Shown here: piece by piece, positions 1-6,839 of the stretch
How positions within the stretch are numbered: the first letter of the stretch is position 1
Layout: each line of letters begins with the position of its first letter
From: Vibrio owensii CAIM 1854 = LMG 25443
Lineage (GTDB): Bacteria; Pseudomonadota; Gammaproteobacteria; Enterobacterales; Vibrionaceae
Direction: 5' to 3'
DNA length: 61,178 bases
Assembly (NCBI RefSeq): GCF_000817815.1
Contig: NZ_JPRD01000066.1
Span: 1 to 61,178 of the forward strand
Program-made: the position numbers and the translations under genes
The notes under the pieces: generated by a model
The model's database searches: none
Told to the model about the DNA's origin: nothing
What the model saw: only the letters and a program-made list of their open reading frames with translations

Positions 1-1140
1 GGGGGGACAGCTATTTTAACGGCGCGCAACCAGGCGGAAGTGAAGTATAAAACGGTCCGCTATTCGGGCAAAGAGCGTGATGCAACCGGGTTGTATTACT
101 ATGGTTATCGATACTACCAACCTTGGGTGGGTCGATGGCTTTCTTCAGATCCGGCAGGGACGGTGGATGGGCTAAATCTGTATCGGATGGTAAGGAATAA
201 CCCTGTGACGTTGAAAGATATTGATGGATTGGCGCCAAATAAAGACACTTTACGCCTTGCTCAAGGAAAGATTAGCCCGTTAAAGAATAGAGGGCTAATT
301 ACTTCGAGTGACTCAACAGAGATTGGGGTAAATATGCGAGCTGTACGTGTTGATAAATATAACAATGTCATAAAAGACAGCTTTTCTTTAAATGATTCTG
401 ATTTTTATGGTGAAAAACATGCAACAGACAATGGCCATGCCGTAATACTGAATACATTCAAAGGAGATCAAATAAATAGCTTGTATACTGGAATGAAGGC
501 TGGGTCTTACTGGGGAGATAATAAACTAGATCTCTCAGTTAATGTCATTAAATTATCTAATGGATATGATGGTTCATTGGGTATAGAAATTCCCTATTTC
601 AGTATTCCTGAAAACTCCCCAATTATTGTAAGTATGGGGGCTTTAAGTGGTTGTACGGCCGTTTACGCGACTAGGAAAAATAGCTTTTATGCCTATCATG
701 CAGGAACTGCTAATGCCAATGGTGATTGGAAAACAGCCATAAATGGTGTTGAATCAATACATGAAGCACATGAGAAGCTTACTGGTTTAAATGTAAATAA
801 GGAAGGTTTAAGCAATAACTCATTAGTTTCACTTTTCAGTGAGTATTACGACCAAGCTTCAATTACATATACCAATAGCGGTAGAGAGGACAAAAAAATC
901 ACGGAGAAAAGTTTGACTGTAGAAACATTTAACTACGATGAAGCCAAAAGGAGTAAATACGATATCTCTATCGGGTTAGCTTATGCGCTTCTTAGTCGTT
1001 CTGGAAGTAATGTAACAATTAAATCTTATTCTGAAGATGATAAAATAAACACAACTTCTGATTTTTCTGTAAAAACACTGGCATCAATGAAAACTACGTT
1101 GCACTCAAGTTCTGTAAAGAATAAATATAGATGCTTTTAG
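1..1140 (+). CDS. Rhs-family protein, 3' end, with CNF1-like deamidase toxin tip (partial)
   Basis: The reading frame is open through the left edge of the window, so this is the C-terminal part of a larger Rhs gene; the GTG at 40 is only an internal codon. The first ~75 residues are a classic end of the Rhs core (YSGKERDATGLYYYGYRYY, then GRWLSSDPAG and NLYRMVRNNP, ending in DIDG), where polymorphic toxins switch to a variable tip. The ~300-residue tip contains IIVSMGALSGC at about 628-654 and FYAYHAGT at about 685-708. The LSGC cysteine (652-654) and the histidine (697-699) are 15 residues apart, the spacing I recall for Cys866 and His881 of E. coli CNF1, a Rho-GTPase glutamine deamidase; BLF1 shares the LSGC motif. 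Inferred function: deamidase effector delivered by a T6SS or similar route, acting in eukaryotic cells. The tip is AT-rich compared with later genes, as expected of a horizontally exchanged cassette. The Rhs assignment is firm; the deamidase call rests on the motif and its spacing. Confidence 0.85.
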   Translation, partial: GGTAILTARNQAEVKYKTVRYSGKERDATGLYYYGYRYYQPWVGRWLSSDPAGTVDGLNLYRMVRNNPVTLKDIDGLAPNKDTLRLAQGKISPLKNRGLITSSDSTEIGVNMRAVRVDKYNNVIKDSFSLNDSDFYGEKHATDNGHAVILNTFKGDQINSLYTGMKAGSYWGDNKLDLSVNVIKLSNGYDGSLGIEIPYFSIPENSPIIVSMGALSGCTAVYATRKNSFYAYHAGTANANGDWKTAINGVESIHEAHEKLTGLNVNKEGLSNNSLVSLFSEYYDQASITYTNSGREDKKITEKSLTVETFNYDEAKRSKYDISIGLAYALLSRSGSNVTIKSYSEDDKINTTSDFSVKTLASMKTTLHSSSVKNKYRCF

Positions 1141-1563
1141 TCTCTAAAAGCCATAAAATAAAATGCTTTCATGCCAATTTAATTTTTAATAGATAGTATT
1201 GTCGAAGTATCATTACCATTGAAATTAAATTGGCAGAGCCAACTAACAGGAAAACATTAGGTCAAGCGGTCAGGGTTATCTCTGGCCGCCTGTTTTCCAC
1301 CCTATTACCCCGCCACTTTCACTCTTAGGCTACAACCACGTACATTCAGCCTGAGAGATCTGTTGCGGAAATAACGCTTTCTATACGACTTTCAGCCGTA
1401 TTTCTTACGTTTAGAGTGCCATCTTTTATGTGGATGAACAAACTATAATCCATAGAACTCAATTTGTTACTACATTCGAGGAGGCTACACGGGGCTTACT
1501 ACCGACACCGTGGGCGACATTGTGTACATTACGTTAAATAGCTAAAATTATGCTCAAGTTGCT
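1141..1563 (+). other. Gene-free spacer with a decayed in-frame extension of the next ORF
   Basis: There is no intact gene here. In the frame of the downstream ORF the sequence is open from 1456, after a TAG at 1453-1455, to a TAA at 1543-1545. It reads GGYTGLTTDTVGDIVYITLNS, and after the stop NYAQVA runs straight into the downstream protein. This looks like the upstream part of a longer protein cut by a nonsense mutation. Further left (1141-1450) I see no convincing coding frame, promoter or terminator. Confidence 0.4.
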
Positions 1564-2058
1564 ATGGCGAGCCGAACCGGTGGTATGGGGATGAATTACG
1601 GTGCATTCGTTGCTGACCGTGCCGAGCTGTTTAAAAAGCTCGATGGCTCATTTGCGATGCTATCTAAGCGCAGTGTTCAACTTCCTGTTTACACACAAAT
1701 CAAGCGTAATCTCATACTCTCTACTAAGTCCATTATTCACAATGCGGATGAAATTTTAAAAACAGGCTTTGTTAAAGAGCTTGGTAAGCGCATTGGCAAT
1801 ATAGCGAAAGGGATTTCTGCTGCTAGAGGTTTGGGTTATGTCGGCTTAGTGGTTGGTGCAGCCAGTGGCATGAGCTCTATCTATGAGGCGTGCAAGGTCG
1901 ATGGTTCGGGGGATTGTGGTAAGACAACAACACGTGAAGTTGTAGGTTTTATTGGTGGTGTAGCTGGCGGTGCGACTGGTAAAGCAATAGGTGATGGATT
2001 GTATTTCTTGTATGAAAGTGCGATAGACATTGTTTCGGAAATTGAGGCAACTTTCTAA
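1564..2058 (+). CDS. Orphan C-terminal toxin module, glycine-rich membrane-active type (probable remnant)
   Basis: A 164-residue product begins at an ATG with no recognisable Shine-Dalgarno sequence, so the true start is uncertain; ATGs at 1585 and 1591 are alternatives. The N-terminal half is soluble and basic. The second half has two hydrophobic Gly/Ala-rich helices (GLGYVGLVVGAASGMSS and EVVGFIGGVAGGATGKA) split by a Cys-containing loop, the pattern of glycine-zipper, membrane-disrupting effector tips such as those of Vibrio T6SS effectors. Its stop overlaps by one base the start of a three-helix membrane protein, the usual toxin/immunity arrangement. With the in-frame stop just upstream, it is probably the surviving tip of a larger effector, an orphan cassette behind the Rhs gene. 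Function is inferred from architecture only. Confidence 0.55.
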   Translation: MASRTGGMGMNYGAFVADRAELFKKLDGSFAMLSKRSVQLPVYTQIKRNLILSTKSIIHNADEILKTGFVKELGKRIGNIAKGISAARGLGYVGLVVGAASGMSSIYEACKVDGSGDCGKTTTREVVGFIGGVAGGATGKAIGDGLYFLYESAIDIVSEIEATF

Positions 2059-2444
2059 TGGCTTGGTATGAACTTCTTGCTGCTTCGTTAGGTTTGATCT
2101 TTGGAACTTATGCCCTTGTTTGGTCTATTCCTGCTGTAATAATGATTGCTGTTGTTTCTTTAGGGAGCTTTAAACACATTATTTTCATAGATAAGCAGCT
2201 AGCTAAAGATCTGAGTAAGTATTACGACAATAATGGCTATATGCGACCGAAGCATCAAGCATCTTGGGATGTTGGAAGTCGTTTTATCAATTACTGTGTT
2301 GCTTATCCTTTTATTCGACATCGCAAACAAACTGATTCAAAAAAATTTAAAGGATTTATGTGGATTAACGCATTAGGAATGTGGAGTTATATTGTACTTG
2401 TATTGAGTTTAATTTTATTAAAATTAACGGGATATATGCCATGA
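2058..2444 (+). CDS. Membrane protein, candidate immunity partner of the upstream toxin module
   Basis: A 128-residue protein with two closely spaced hydrophobic stretches at the N-terminus (about residues 5-35), a charged central domain of about 60 residues, and one more membrane helix near the C-terminus (WSYIVLVLSLILLKL). Translation is coupled to the preceding ORF by a one-base ATG/TAA overlap. Immunity proteins for pore-forming or membrane-disrupting effectors are typically small inner-membrane proteins encoded directly after the toxin, which is the reason for this call. I recognise no named family. Confidence 0.55.
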   Translation: MAWYELLAASLGLIFGTYALVWSIPAVIMIAVVSLGSFKHIIFIDKQLAKDLSKYYDNNGYMRPKHQASWDVGSRFINYCVAYPFIRHRKQTDSKKFKGFMWINALGMWSYIVLVLSLILLKLTGYMP

Positions 2445-2490
2445 ATTTAACGTAATGGCACTTAGTGCGAACTCAGTCCTAACTCGGTGA

Positions 2491-2525
2491 ATAACGTCAA
2501 AATGTCATTGTCATTTTGACGTTAT
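2491..2525. terminator. Perfect 14-bp inverted repeat, bidirectional terminator-like
   Basis: Arms at 2491-2504 and 2512-2525 are exact reverse complements around a 7-base loop. It lies between convergent genes, and the stop codon of the minus-strand gene is inside the right arm. There is no long U-run on either side, so termination strength is uncertain. Confidence 0.55.
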
Positions 2526-2734
2526 GCTTCTTTAGGTGTGTCATTCCAACCTTCGCCCTCGTCATAGCGCGTTAGTGTTTTTTCCATCAAGTCTTTAATT
2601 ACTATGTGTCGAGTGTCATCAGGAGCATGGTGAGACGCAGAGCGTTTTGCTGTCACTAGATTCTTCATGAAGATGCTTTCTTCCTCAATTTCCTTTTCTT
2701 TCGCATTGAAGTACGTAACGTGAAAAGTCGGCAT
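2522..2734 (-). CDS. Small hypothetical protein
   Basis: A 70-residue, soluble, strongly charged protein (MPTFHVTYFNAKEKEIEEES...). No signal peptide, membrane segment or known motif is visible. It lies 54 bases downstream of the 200-residue gene on the same strand, so the two may be co-transcribed. I do not recognise the family. That it is a real gene is supported by the intact frame, the strand shared with its neighbour and the terminator-like repeat at its stop. Confidence 0.5.
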   Translation of the reverse strand: MPTFHVTYFNAKEKEIEEESIFMKNLVTAKRSASHHAPDDTRHIVIKDLMEKTLTRYDEGEGWNDTPKEA

Positions 2735-2788
2735 AAAATCGGTGTCCTAAGTTGCTTTGTGTTCTACAGTGCAAATTTCGTAGCGATA

Positions 2789-3391
2789 TTACATCTGATG
2801 GTTAACTGGATGAATAAGGATGTGCGCTTGATGTGTCTCAGCATTCCATTCTTTCATTTCAGCAACGAAAAGACCGTGCTGGTTTATCGAGTCAATAAGA
2901 GCGGGGGCTCGCTCTAACTGGATGAGCATCGAAAGTGGGGCAACTTGCTTATGTTGTTGATCGAAGCCATGTTCTATTTGGTCTTCAATCATGTAAAGAA
3001 TACCGGTTTCCGCTTCACTGCCTTCTTCAAACAATCGAAATTCGATCCCTTCTGCGTCATATAAATGAACCAGTAAGTTATACAACTTTTCAGCGCTAAC
3101 AAGTTTCGTTTGATTGGCTTGTGAGTTCAAGTCGTACAGTCTCATTTCTAGATTCCCGCCTTTCTTTCGTGCAACATTGAGCATCAACTTAATGTCCTTT
3201 TTGATGTTCGATAAGGATTTATCGGCCACCTTGGGCTTTAAGTATTTGATGAGAATTTCGTTTCGGGTGCTGACTGGAACGTGGCGAATCGTCGCTGATA
3301 CTTTACCAAGCAAGTGAAGTAAGTGAAGCAAGGCATGAGTGACTAGGTTATGCAGGTTGTGATAATACTCAACGTCTCGTTTGATTTGCAT
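2789..3391 (-). CDS. Hypothetical protein, DUF2913-like
   Basis: A 200-residue soluble protein with an N-terminal helical segment (YYHNLHNLVTHALLHLLHLL), a basic Lys-rich middle (KYLKPKVADKSLSNIKKDIK) and an acidic second half. The N-terminal pattern and length recall the Vibrio-specific DUF2913 family from memory; I could not check this. No catalytic motif is visible. It is probably the first gene of a two-gene unit with the downstream 70-residue gene. Its position between toxin cassettes and a type I toxin suggests accessory DNA, but no function can be assigned. Confidence 0.6.
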   Translation of the reverse strand: MQIKRDVEYYHNLHNLVTHALLHLLHLLGKVSATIRHVPVSTRNEILIKYLKPKVADKSLSNIKKDIKLMLNVARKKGGNLEMRLYDLNSQANQTKLVSAEKLYNLLVHLYDAEGIEFRLFEEGSEAETGILYMIEDQIEHGFDQQHKQVAPLSMLIQLERAPALIDSINQHGLFVAEMKEWNAETHQAHILIHPVNHQM

Positions 3392-3465
3392 CGTGTTTTA
3401 GGATTGCTCTAATCATGATATGAAATATGGGTGCTCGTTGGTCTACATCTTAACAAGACTGAATC

Positions 3466-3490
3466 AAGGGGCGGTTCGGAACCGCCCCTT
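3466..3490 (-). terminator. Hairpin terminator of the hok-like gene
   Basis: Arms at 3466-3476 and 3480-3490 pair perfectly (11 bp, GC-rich, 3-base loop), just after the toxin stop codon on the minus strand. A stable 3' hairpin is a standard part of hok mRNAs, where it also protects against exonucleases. Confidence 0.7.
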
Positions 3491-3497
3491 GTCCAGC

Positions 3498-3650
3498 TTA
3501 CTTCGCTTCGTAGGCCAATTTTGCCAGAACGTTTGTATTTGCGGTGTGATATTCAAATTCACAGAGTGAGTCGCGTACCAGTCCCAACGCGCATAGCGCG
3601 GTAATACAAACAGTGACAAGCCCTAAAAGAGCATATTTTTTATTCGGCAT
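3498..3650 (-). CDS. Hok/Gef-family small membrane toxin
   Basis: A 50-residue peptide: a short basic start (MPNKKYALLG), one membrane helix (LVTVCITALCALGLV), then the family signature RDSLCE followed by a short polar tail. Layout, length and the RxSLCE motif match Hok/Gef toxins of E. coli (HokA, HokB, HokE), which depolarise the inner membrane and are silenced by an antisense RNA. The start chosen is the ATG at 3648-3650, preceded by a perfect AGGAGG at ideal spacing; the longer frame starting at 3761 is the mRNA leader, not protein. A leader hairpin covers part of the ribosome-binding site. No antisense RNA gene could be delimited by eye. This would be a chromosomal type I toxin-antitoxin locus in a Vibrio accessory region. 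Confidence 0.85.
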   Translation of the reverse strand: MPNKKYALLGLVTVCITALCALGLVRDSLCEFEYHTANTNVLAKLAYEAK

Positions 3651-3655
3651 AACTT

Positions 3656-3676
3656 GCCTCCTATTAGCGAAGAGGC
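3656..3676 (-). promoter_or_regulatory. Leader hairpin sequestering the hok-like Shine-Dalgarno
   Basis: On the minus strand GCCTC (3672-3676) can pair with GAGGC (3656-3660), hiding most of the AGGAGG of the toxin gene in a stem. Hok mRNAs are known to be translationally locked by leader structure and an antisense RNA; this is the simplest visible candidate for such a lock. Confidence 0.5.
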
Positions 3677-3853
3677 TAGTATCTGTATTGTGAAGTACAT
3701 ATACGTGGCCTCGTTTGAATTTATAGTTCATTCGGGGCTTTGTATTTTCTACCACTAACAAAACAGGTTTTGCTCATGGCAGAAAACCAAGAGCACCCAG
3801 CGACATTTTAAAGCTTTTCTTTTCAAAGCTCTACCCATGCCTCAAGTAAAAAA

Positions 3854-3877
3854 ATGCCCTAGCAAACGCTAAGGCAT
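3854..3877 (-). terminator. Rho-independent terminator of hns
   Basis: Arms 3854-3863 and 3868-3877 form a hairpin with a single G-U pair in the minus-strand RNA and a 4-base loop. It is followed on the minus strand by a run of seven T, 20-50 bases after the H-NS stop codon. Confidence 0.75.
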
Positions 3878-3898
3878 CATGACCATCTTTCAATTGGT

Positions 3899-4300
3899 TT
3901 AAATCAGAAAATCGTCAAGGATTTTTCCTGCGTCCAATTGTTCTTGAATTGTCGCAGGGGTTCTACCCTGACCCGTCCAAGTTTTCTCTTTGCCATTCAC
4001 CAAGTAACTGTATTTTGCTGGACGTGGTGCGCGTTTTGTTTTCGCTACTTTTTGTCTTGATAGAGCATTAACGAGGGCATCTACATCAATACCATTTGTA
4101 CTTATCTGTTTAGCTATCTCTGCCAGTTTCGCTTCTTGCTCGGCTTGCGCCGCTTGCTGTTCCTCTTCCGCTTCTTGACGCTCTAAAACCACGGTCGTTA
4201 GTTTATCAAGCGCTTCTTCTAATTGTTCAAGGGTGAGTTCTCTTGAATAAGCTCGTAGAGAACGAATATTTAATAACGTTTTGGCTAGTTCTTCCGACAT
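3899..4300 (-). CDS. hns: H-NS family nucleoid-structuring protein (VicH-like)
   Basis: A 133-residue xenogeneic silencer. The N-terminal oligomerisation helices are present (LLNIRSLRAYSRELTLEQLEEALDKL, a long Glu/Gln-rich coiled coil to about residue 75). They are followed by a basic linker (KVAKTKRAPRPAKY) and the C-terminal AT-DNA-binding domain with the WTGQGRTPATI loop, the QGR hook that inserts in the minor groove, ending LDDFLI. The start is set at the ATG at 4298-4300, preceded by AGAGGA; the 16 residues upstream in frame are leader. Length matches Vibrio H-NS. It is monocistronic with its own terminator and a long AT-rich upstream region, consistent with autoregulation. It may be the main H-NS or a paralogue; the window cannot decide. 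Confidence 0.93.
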   Translation of the reverse strand: MSEELAKTLLNIRSLRAYSRELTLEQLEEALDKLTTVVLERQEAEEEQQAAQAEQEAKLAEIAKQISTNGIDVDALVNALSRQKVAKTKRAPRPAKYSYLVNGKEKTWTGQGRTPATIQEQLDAGKILDDFLI

Positions 4301-4656
4301 GAATTCCTCTTGTTTTAATCGTATGTAATTAGAGTATGGAAAGGGCATTGTATTACGTTCTTATTCCGTATTTGTAAGCATTTCTATCTTTATTTGGTTT
4401 TAACGTTTGTCGTAAATTGTCTATTTAGGTGTATCACGAAAATATTTTGAGTTTGATCAATGTAGATCGGCCAAGAAAAGCAAACATACTTTCTTAATAC
4501 AGTTAGTGACTTGGGTGTTACCCTATGGGAAAGGCTTTACGTTGGGCGGCATTCCGCTTGTATTTTCCATCTATGGTCTAAGATCGTCACCCCAAGGCAG
4601 GGGATGTTGAAGAATGTTGACCCATTATATTTAGTGCATGGCGACTAGGAGGTGAT
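4301..4656. other. AT-rich regulatory spacer between hns and the broken small gene
   Basis: This holds the divergent upstream regions of hns (minus) and of the small gene starting at 4657 (plus). The part next to hns is AT-rich with several A/T runs, suitable for H-NS autorepression. I see no open frame of note, no RNA hairpin with a U-run and no clear promoter I would commit to. Confidence 0.4.
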
Positions 4657-5040
4657 ATGAAACGCATCATGGCCACGAAGACCGGTGAATTTATGTATGA
4701 TGACGGTCAAACAACCGAAGATTTTAAAGCGGCATTTCAAAGCTCAGTGTATTCATCTTACGATGAGTATATGACGGGCATCTAGCGACGTTACCAAGAG
4801 CATCTTGAAAAAGGAGGGACCGCTTTTGATACCGGTGACTCTCTTTCTGGTCTGCTTTGGATGAGCAAAAATGAAAACTTCAAATTTGCTCTGGTTTATG
4901 AAATGGAAAGTGATTACCCGCAGCGCAGCTCAGAAGAGCGACAACAAGTGCTCATCAATAAAATTCATGCACAGATGAAAAAGGCTGCGAACACCGCAGC
5001 CTTTTGCTTTTCTAGAAACCCATCTTATTCAATATTATGA
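4657..5040 (+). pseudogene. Small unknown gene interrupted by an in-frame TAG
   Basis: An ATG at 4657 sits behind an excellent AGGAGGTGAT. The frame reads 42 codons (MKRIMATKTGEFMYDDGQTT... to ...DEYMTGI), meets TAG at 4783-4785, and then stays open for a further 84 codons (RRYQEHLEKGGTAFDTGDS..., ending KIHAQMKKA and on into the terminator) to a TGA at 5038-5040. The post-stop part has protein-like composition, so the simplest explanation is a point mutation (for example CAG to TAG) in a gene of about 110-127 codons. I do not recognise the family. The tail overlaps the 3' end of tnaA on the other strand. Recoding or readthrough is possible but less likely. Confidence 0.6.
4979..5005. terminator. 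Bidirectional terminator between the small gene and tnaA
   Basis: Arms 4981-4989 and 4995-5003 form a 9-bp GC-rich stem with a 5-base loop, flanked by A-runs on the left and T-runs on the right. It can therefore serve both the plus-strand gene and tnaA. Confidence 0.8.
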
Positions 5041-6425
5041 AAACGTGCAGTGAAGTGACGAAGCACTGGCGGCTCGTAATCAAAGGTTAACCCCTTCAAC
5101 TCATGCGCTCGGTCCTTCAACTCAATGATTGCATCGGCGATGTAGTCCATATGGTCGTTAGTGTACACACGACGTGGAATGGTCAAACGCATCAACTCCA
5201 GCTCAGAGGCTTTCTGTTCACCTGTTTCCGGATCTCGACCAAGCAACAGCGAACCAATCTCTACCGCTCGAATCCCCGCCTCTAAGTACAAAGCATTACA
5301 CAACACTTGTGCAGGGAATTGCTCTGGTGGGATATGAGGCAAAATCTTAGCCGCATCAACAAAGACGGCATGACCACCGGTTGGGTATTGGATTGGAATG
5401 CCACCTTCGCGCAGACGCTCACCCAAGTACTGAACTTGGCTAATGCGGTAGTGAAGGTAATCTTCATCAGCGCCTTCATACAGACCACGAGCCAAGGCTT
5501 CCATATCACGTCCAGCCATACCACCGTAAGTGACAAAACCTTCCATCGGAACGCATCGTGTTTGTACCGCTTGGAACAACTCTTGATGATCGCGAATACA
5601 GCACATACCACCAATGTTCACCATTGGGTCTTTCTTCGCAGACATAGTGAGCATATCGCCGTATTGGTACATCTCACGGATGATTTCCAGAATCGACTTG
5701 TTCTCGTAACCCGCTTCACGCTGCTTGATAAAGTAAGCGTTTTCGCAGTAGCGAGCCGAATCGATCACCACAGGGATGTCGTACTTAGTTGCGATTTCGT
5801 ACACGCTGCGCATGTTTTCCATCGACACAGGCTGACCACCAGAGCTGTTACACGTGACCGTTGTGATGATCGCACAGATATTGTGAGAACCATGTTCTTC
5901 AATCGTTGCCACCAGCTTATTCAGGTCAAAGTTCCCCTTCCAGTCATATGGCGTTGTCGTATCGAACGCTTCTTCCGTCACCACGTTAATCGCTTTACCG
6001 CCATTGAGTTCAATGTGGCCCGCTGTAGTATCGAAATGGTAGTTAGAGATGAACACTGGAGTCTCACCTCCACGAACCTGACGCATACGCTCAATCAGAG
6101 CTGGGAATAAGATTTGCTCGGCACCACGGCCTTGGTGCGCTGGCACAGTAAGCTTGTAACCAAAGAAGTGCTCTACCGCATCACACAAGTTGTAGTAGTT
6201 GCGACTCCCCGCGTAGGACTCATCACCCATCATGATGCCTGCCCACTGATTGTCACTCATAGCACCAGTGCCAGAGTCGGTCAGCAGGTCGATGTAAACA
6301 TCATCACTGCGAAGAAGAAATGGGTTAAAACCTGCTTGTTTAAGGGCAATCTCTCTGTCAGCCAATGTCGTCATTTTAATTGGCTCAACCATTTTAATGC
6401 GGAACGGTTCTGGGATACGTTTCAT
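5025..6425 (-). CDS. tnaA: Tryptophanase
   Basis: A 466-residue PLP enzyme that splits L-tryptophan into indole, pyruvate and ammonia in the cytosol. It begins MKRIPEPFRIK, has the PAHQGRGAEQ loop, the VTCNSSGGQPVS segment, and the PLP-lysine region MLTMSAKKDPMVNIGG, all typical of TnaA (E. coli 471 residues). The start at 6423-6425 is preceded by AAGGAA; an in-frame codon 21 bases upstream is unlikely. It is preceded by a tnaC leader peptide, so expression should be tryptophan-induced. No tnaB permease follows: a terminator and a convergent broken gene come next. Indole made here is a signalling molecule in vibrios. Confidence 0.97.
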   Translation of the reverse strand: MKRIPEPFRIKMVEPIKMTTLADREIALKQAGFNPFLLRSDDVYIDLLTDSGTGAMSDNQWAGIMMGDESYAGSRNYYNLCDAVEHFFGYKLTVPAHQGRGAEQILFPALIERMRQVRGGETPVFISNYHFDTTAGHIELNGGKAINVVTEEAFDTTTPYDWKGNFDLNKLVATIEEHGSHNICAIITTVTCNSSGGQPVSMENMRSVYEIATKYDIPVVIDSARYCENAYFIKQREAGYENKSILEIIREMYQYGDMLTMSAKKDPMVNIGGMCCIRDHQELFQAVQTRCVPMEGFVTYGGMAGRDMEALARGLYEGADEDYLHYRISQVQYLGERLREGGIPIQYPTGGHAVFVDAAKILPHIPPEQFPAQVLCNALYLEAGIRAVEIGSLLLGRDPETGEQKASELELMRLTIPRRVYTNDHMDYIADAIIELKDRAHELKGLTFDYEPPVLRHFTARFHNIE

Positions 6426-6510
6426 TATTAATTTCCTTATACGCATTGCTTTGCGCGAATAAGCGCAATCTGCTTCAAATTCTTGATTTTTATTAGAAAA
6501 ATAGAAAGGT

Positions 6511-6528
6511 TCAATGCGGGCGCATTGA
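6511..6528 (-). promoter_or_regulatory. Hairpin in the tnaC-tnaA spacer
   Basis: Arms 6511-6517 and 6522-6528 are perfectly complementary (7 bp, 4-base loop), directly downstream of the tnaC stop in the transcript. In E. coli the equivalent spacer holds the Rho-loading and pause sites that make tna attenuation work; this stem could mark a pause. Role inferred. Confidence 0.4.
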
Positions 6529-6533
6529 GGAAA

Positions 6534-6635
6534 TTAACGAAGAGAGATTTTACTGAGAAGGGACAAACCGTAATCGAGGTTATACCAGAACGACAGCACT
6601 AAACGGCTATCAAGAATATCCTTAATTCTCGTCAT
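6534..6635 (-). CDS. tnaC: Tryptophanase operon leader peptide TnaC
   Basis: A 33-codon ORF with a strong AGGAGG before its ATG (6633-6635), ending TAA at 6534-6536, about 110 bases upstream of tnaA. It contains FWYNLD; the W-x-N-x-D spacing equals Trp12-Phe-Asn14-Ile-Asp16 of E. coli TnaC (KWFNID), residues needed for tryptophan-dependent ribosome stalling. Unlike E. coli TnaC, which ends in Pro24 immediately before a UGA stop, this peptide continues twelve residues past the Asp (YGLSLLSKISLR) and ends Arg-UAA with no proline. The identification is strong from position and motif; the stalling chemistry must differ at the C-terminus. Confidence 0.85.
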   Translation of the reverse strand: MTRIKDILDSRLVLSFWYNLDYGLSLLSKISLR

Positions 6636-6839
6636 TCTCGTCCTCCTGTTCTAAATAAAGTAAAGGTCAGTGACACTGCGCCGCTGACCTTTTCACTATA
6701 GAGCAAGATTTAAACAATTTTCAGTGAACCCGCCCTCATTTTTCATACCAATAAACTATAAAATTCCAAGTTTTTAAGGACTTATTGGCAACCAGTTGCA
6801 GGTGGAAACCTCAATATAACTAGGGCTACTTATTACAAA

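Noticed and set aside
2491..2525. Perfect inverted repeat as an integron attC site
   Set aside because: No core-site signatures (GTTRRRY/TAAC) and no VCR-like length; fits a terminator between convergent genes.
3651..3761. N-terminal extension of the hok-like protein
   Set aside because: The AGGAGG and family length both indicate the internal ATG at 3650.
5307..6110. Long plus-strand ORF inside tnaA
   Set aside because: Antisense shadow of a certain gene; no ribosome-binding site and unlikely composition.
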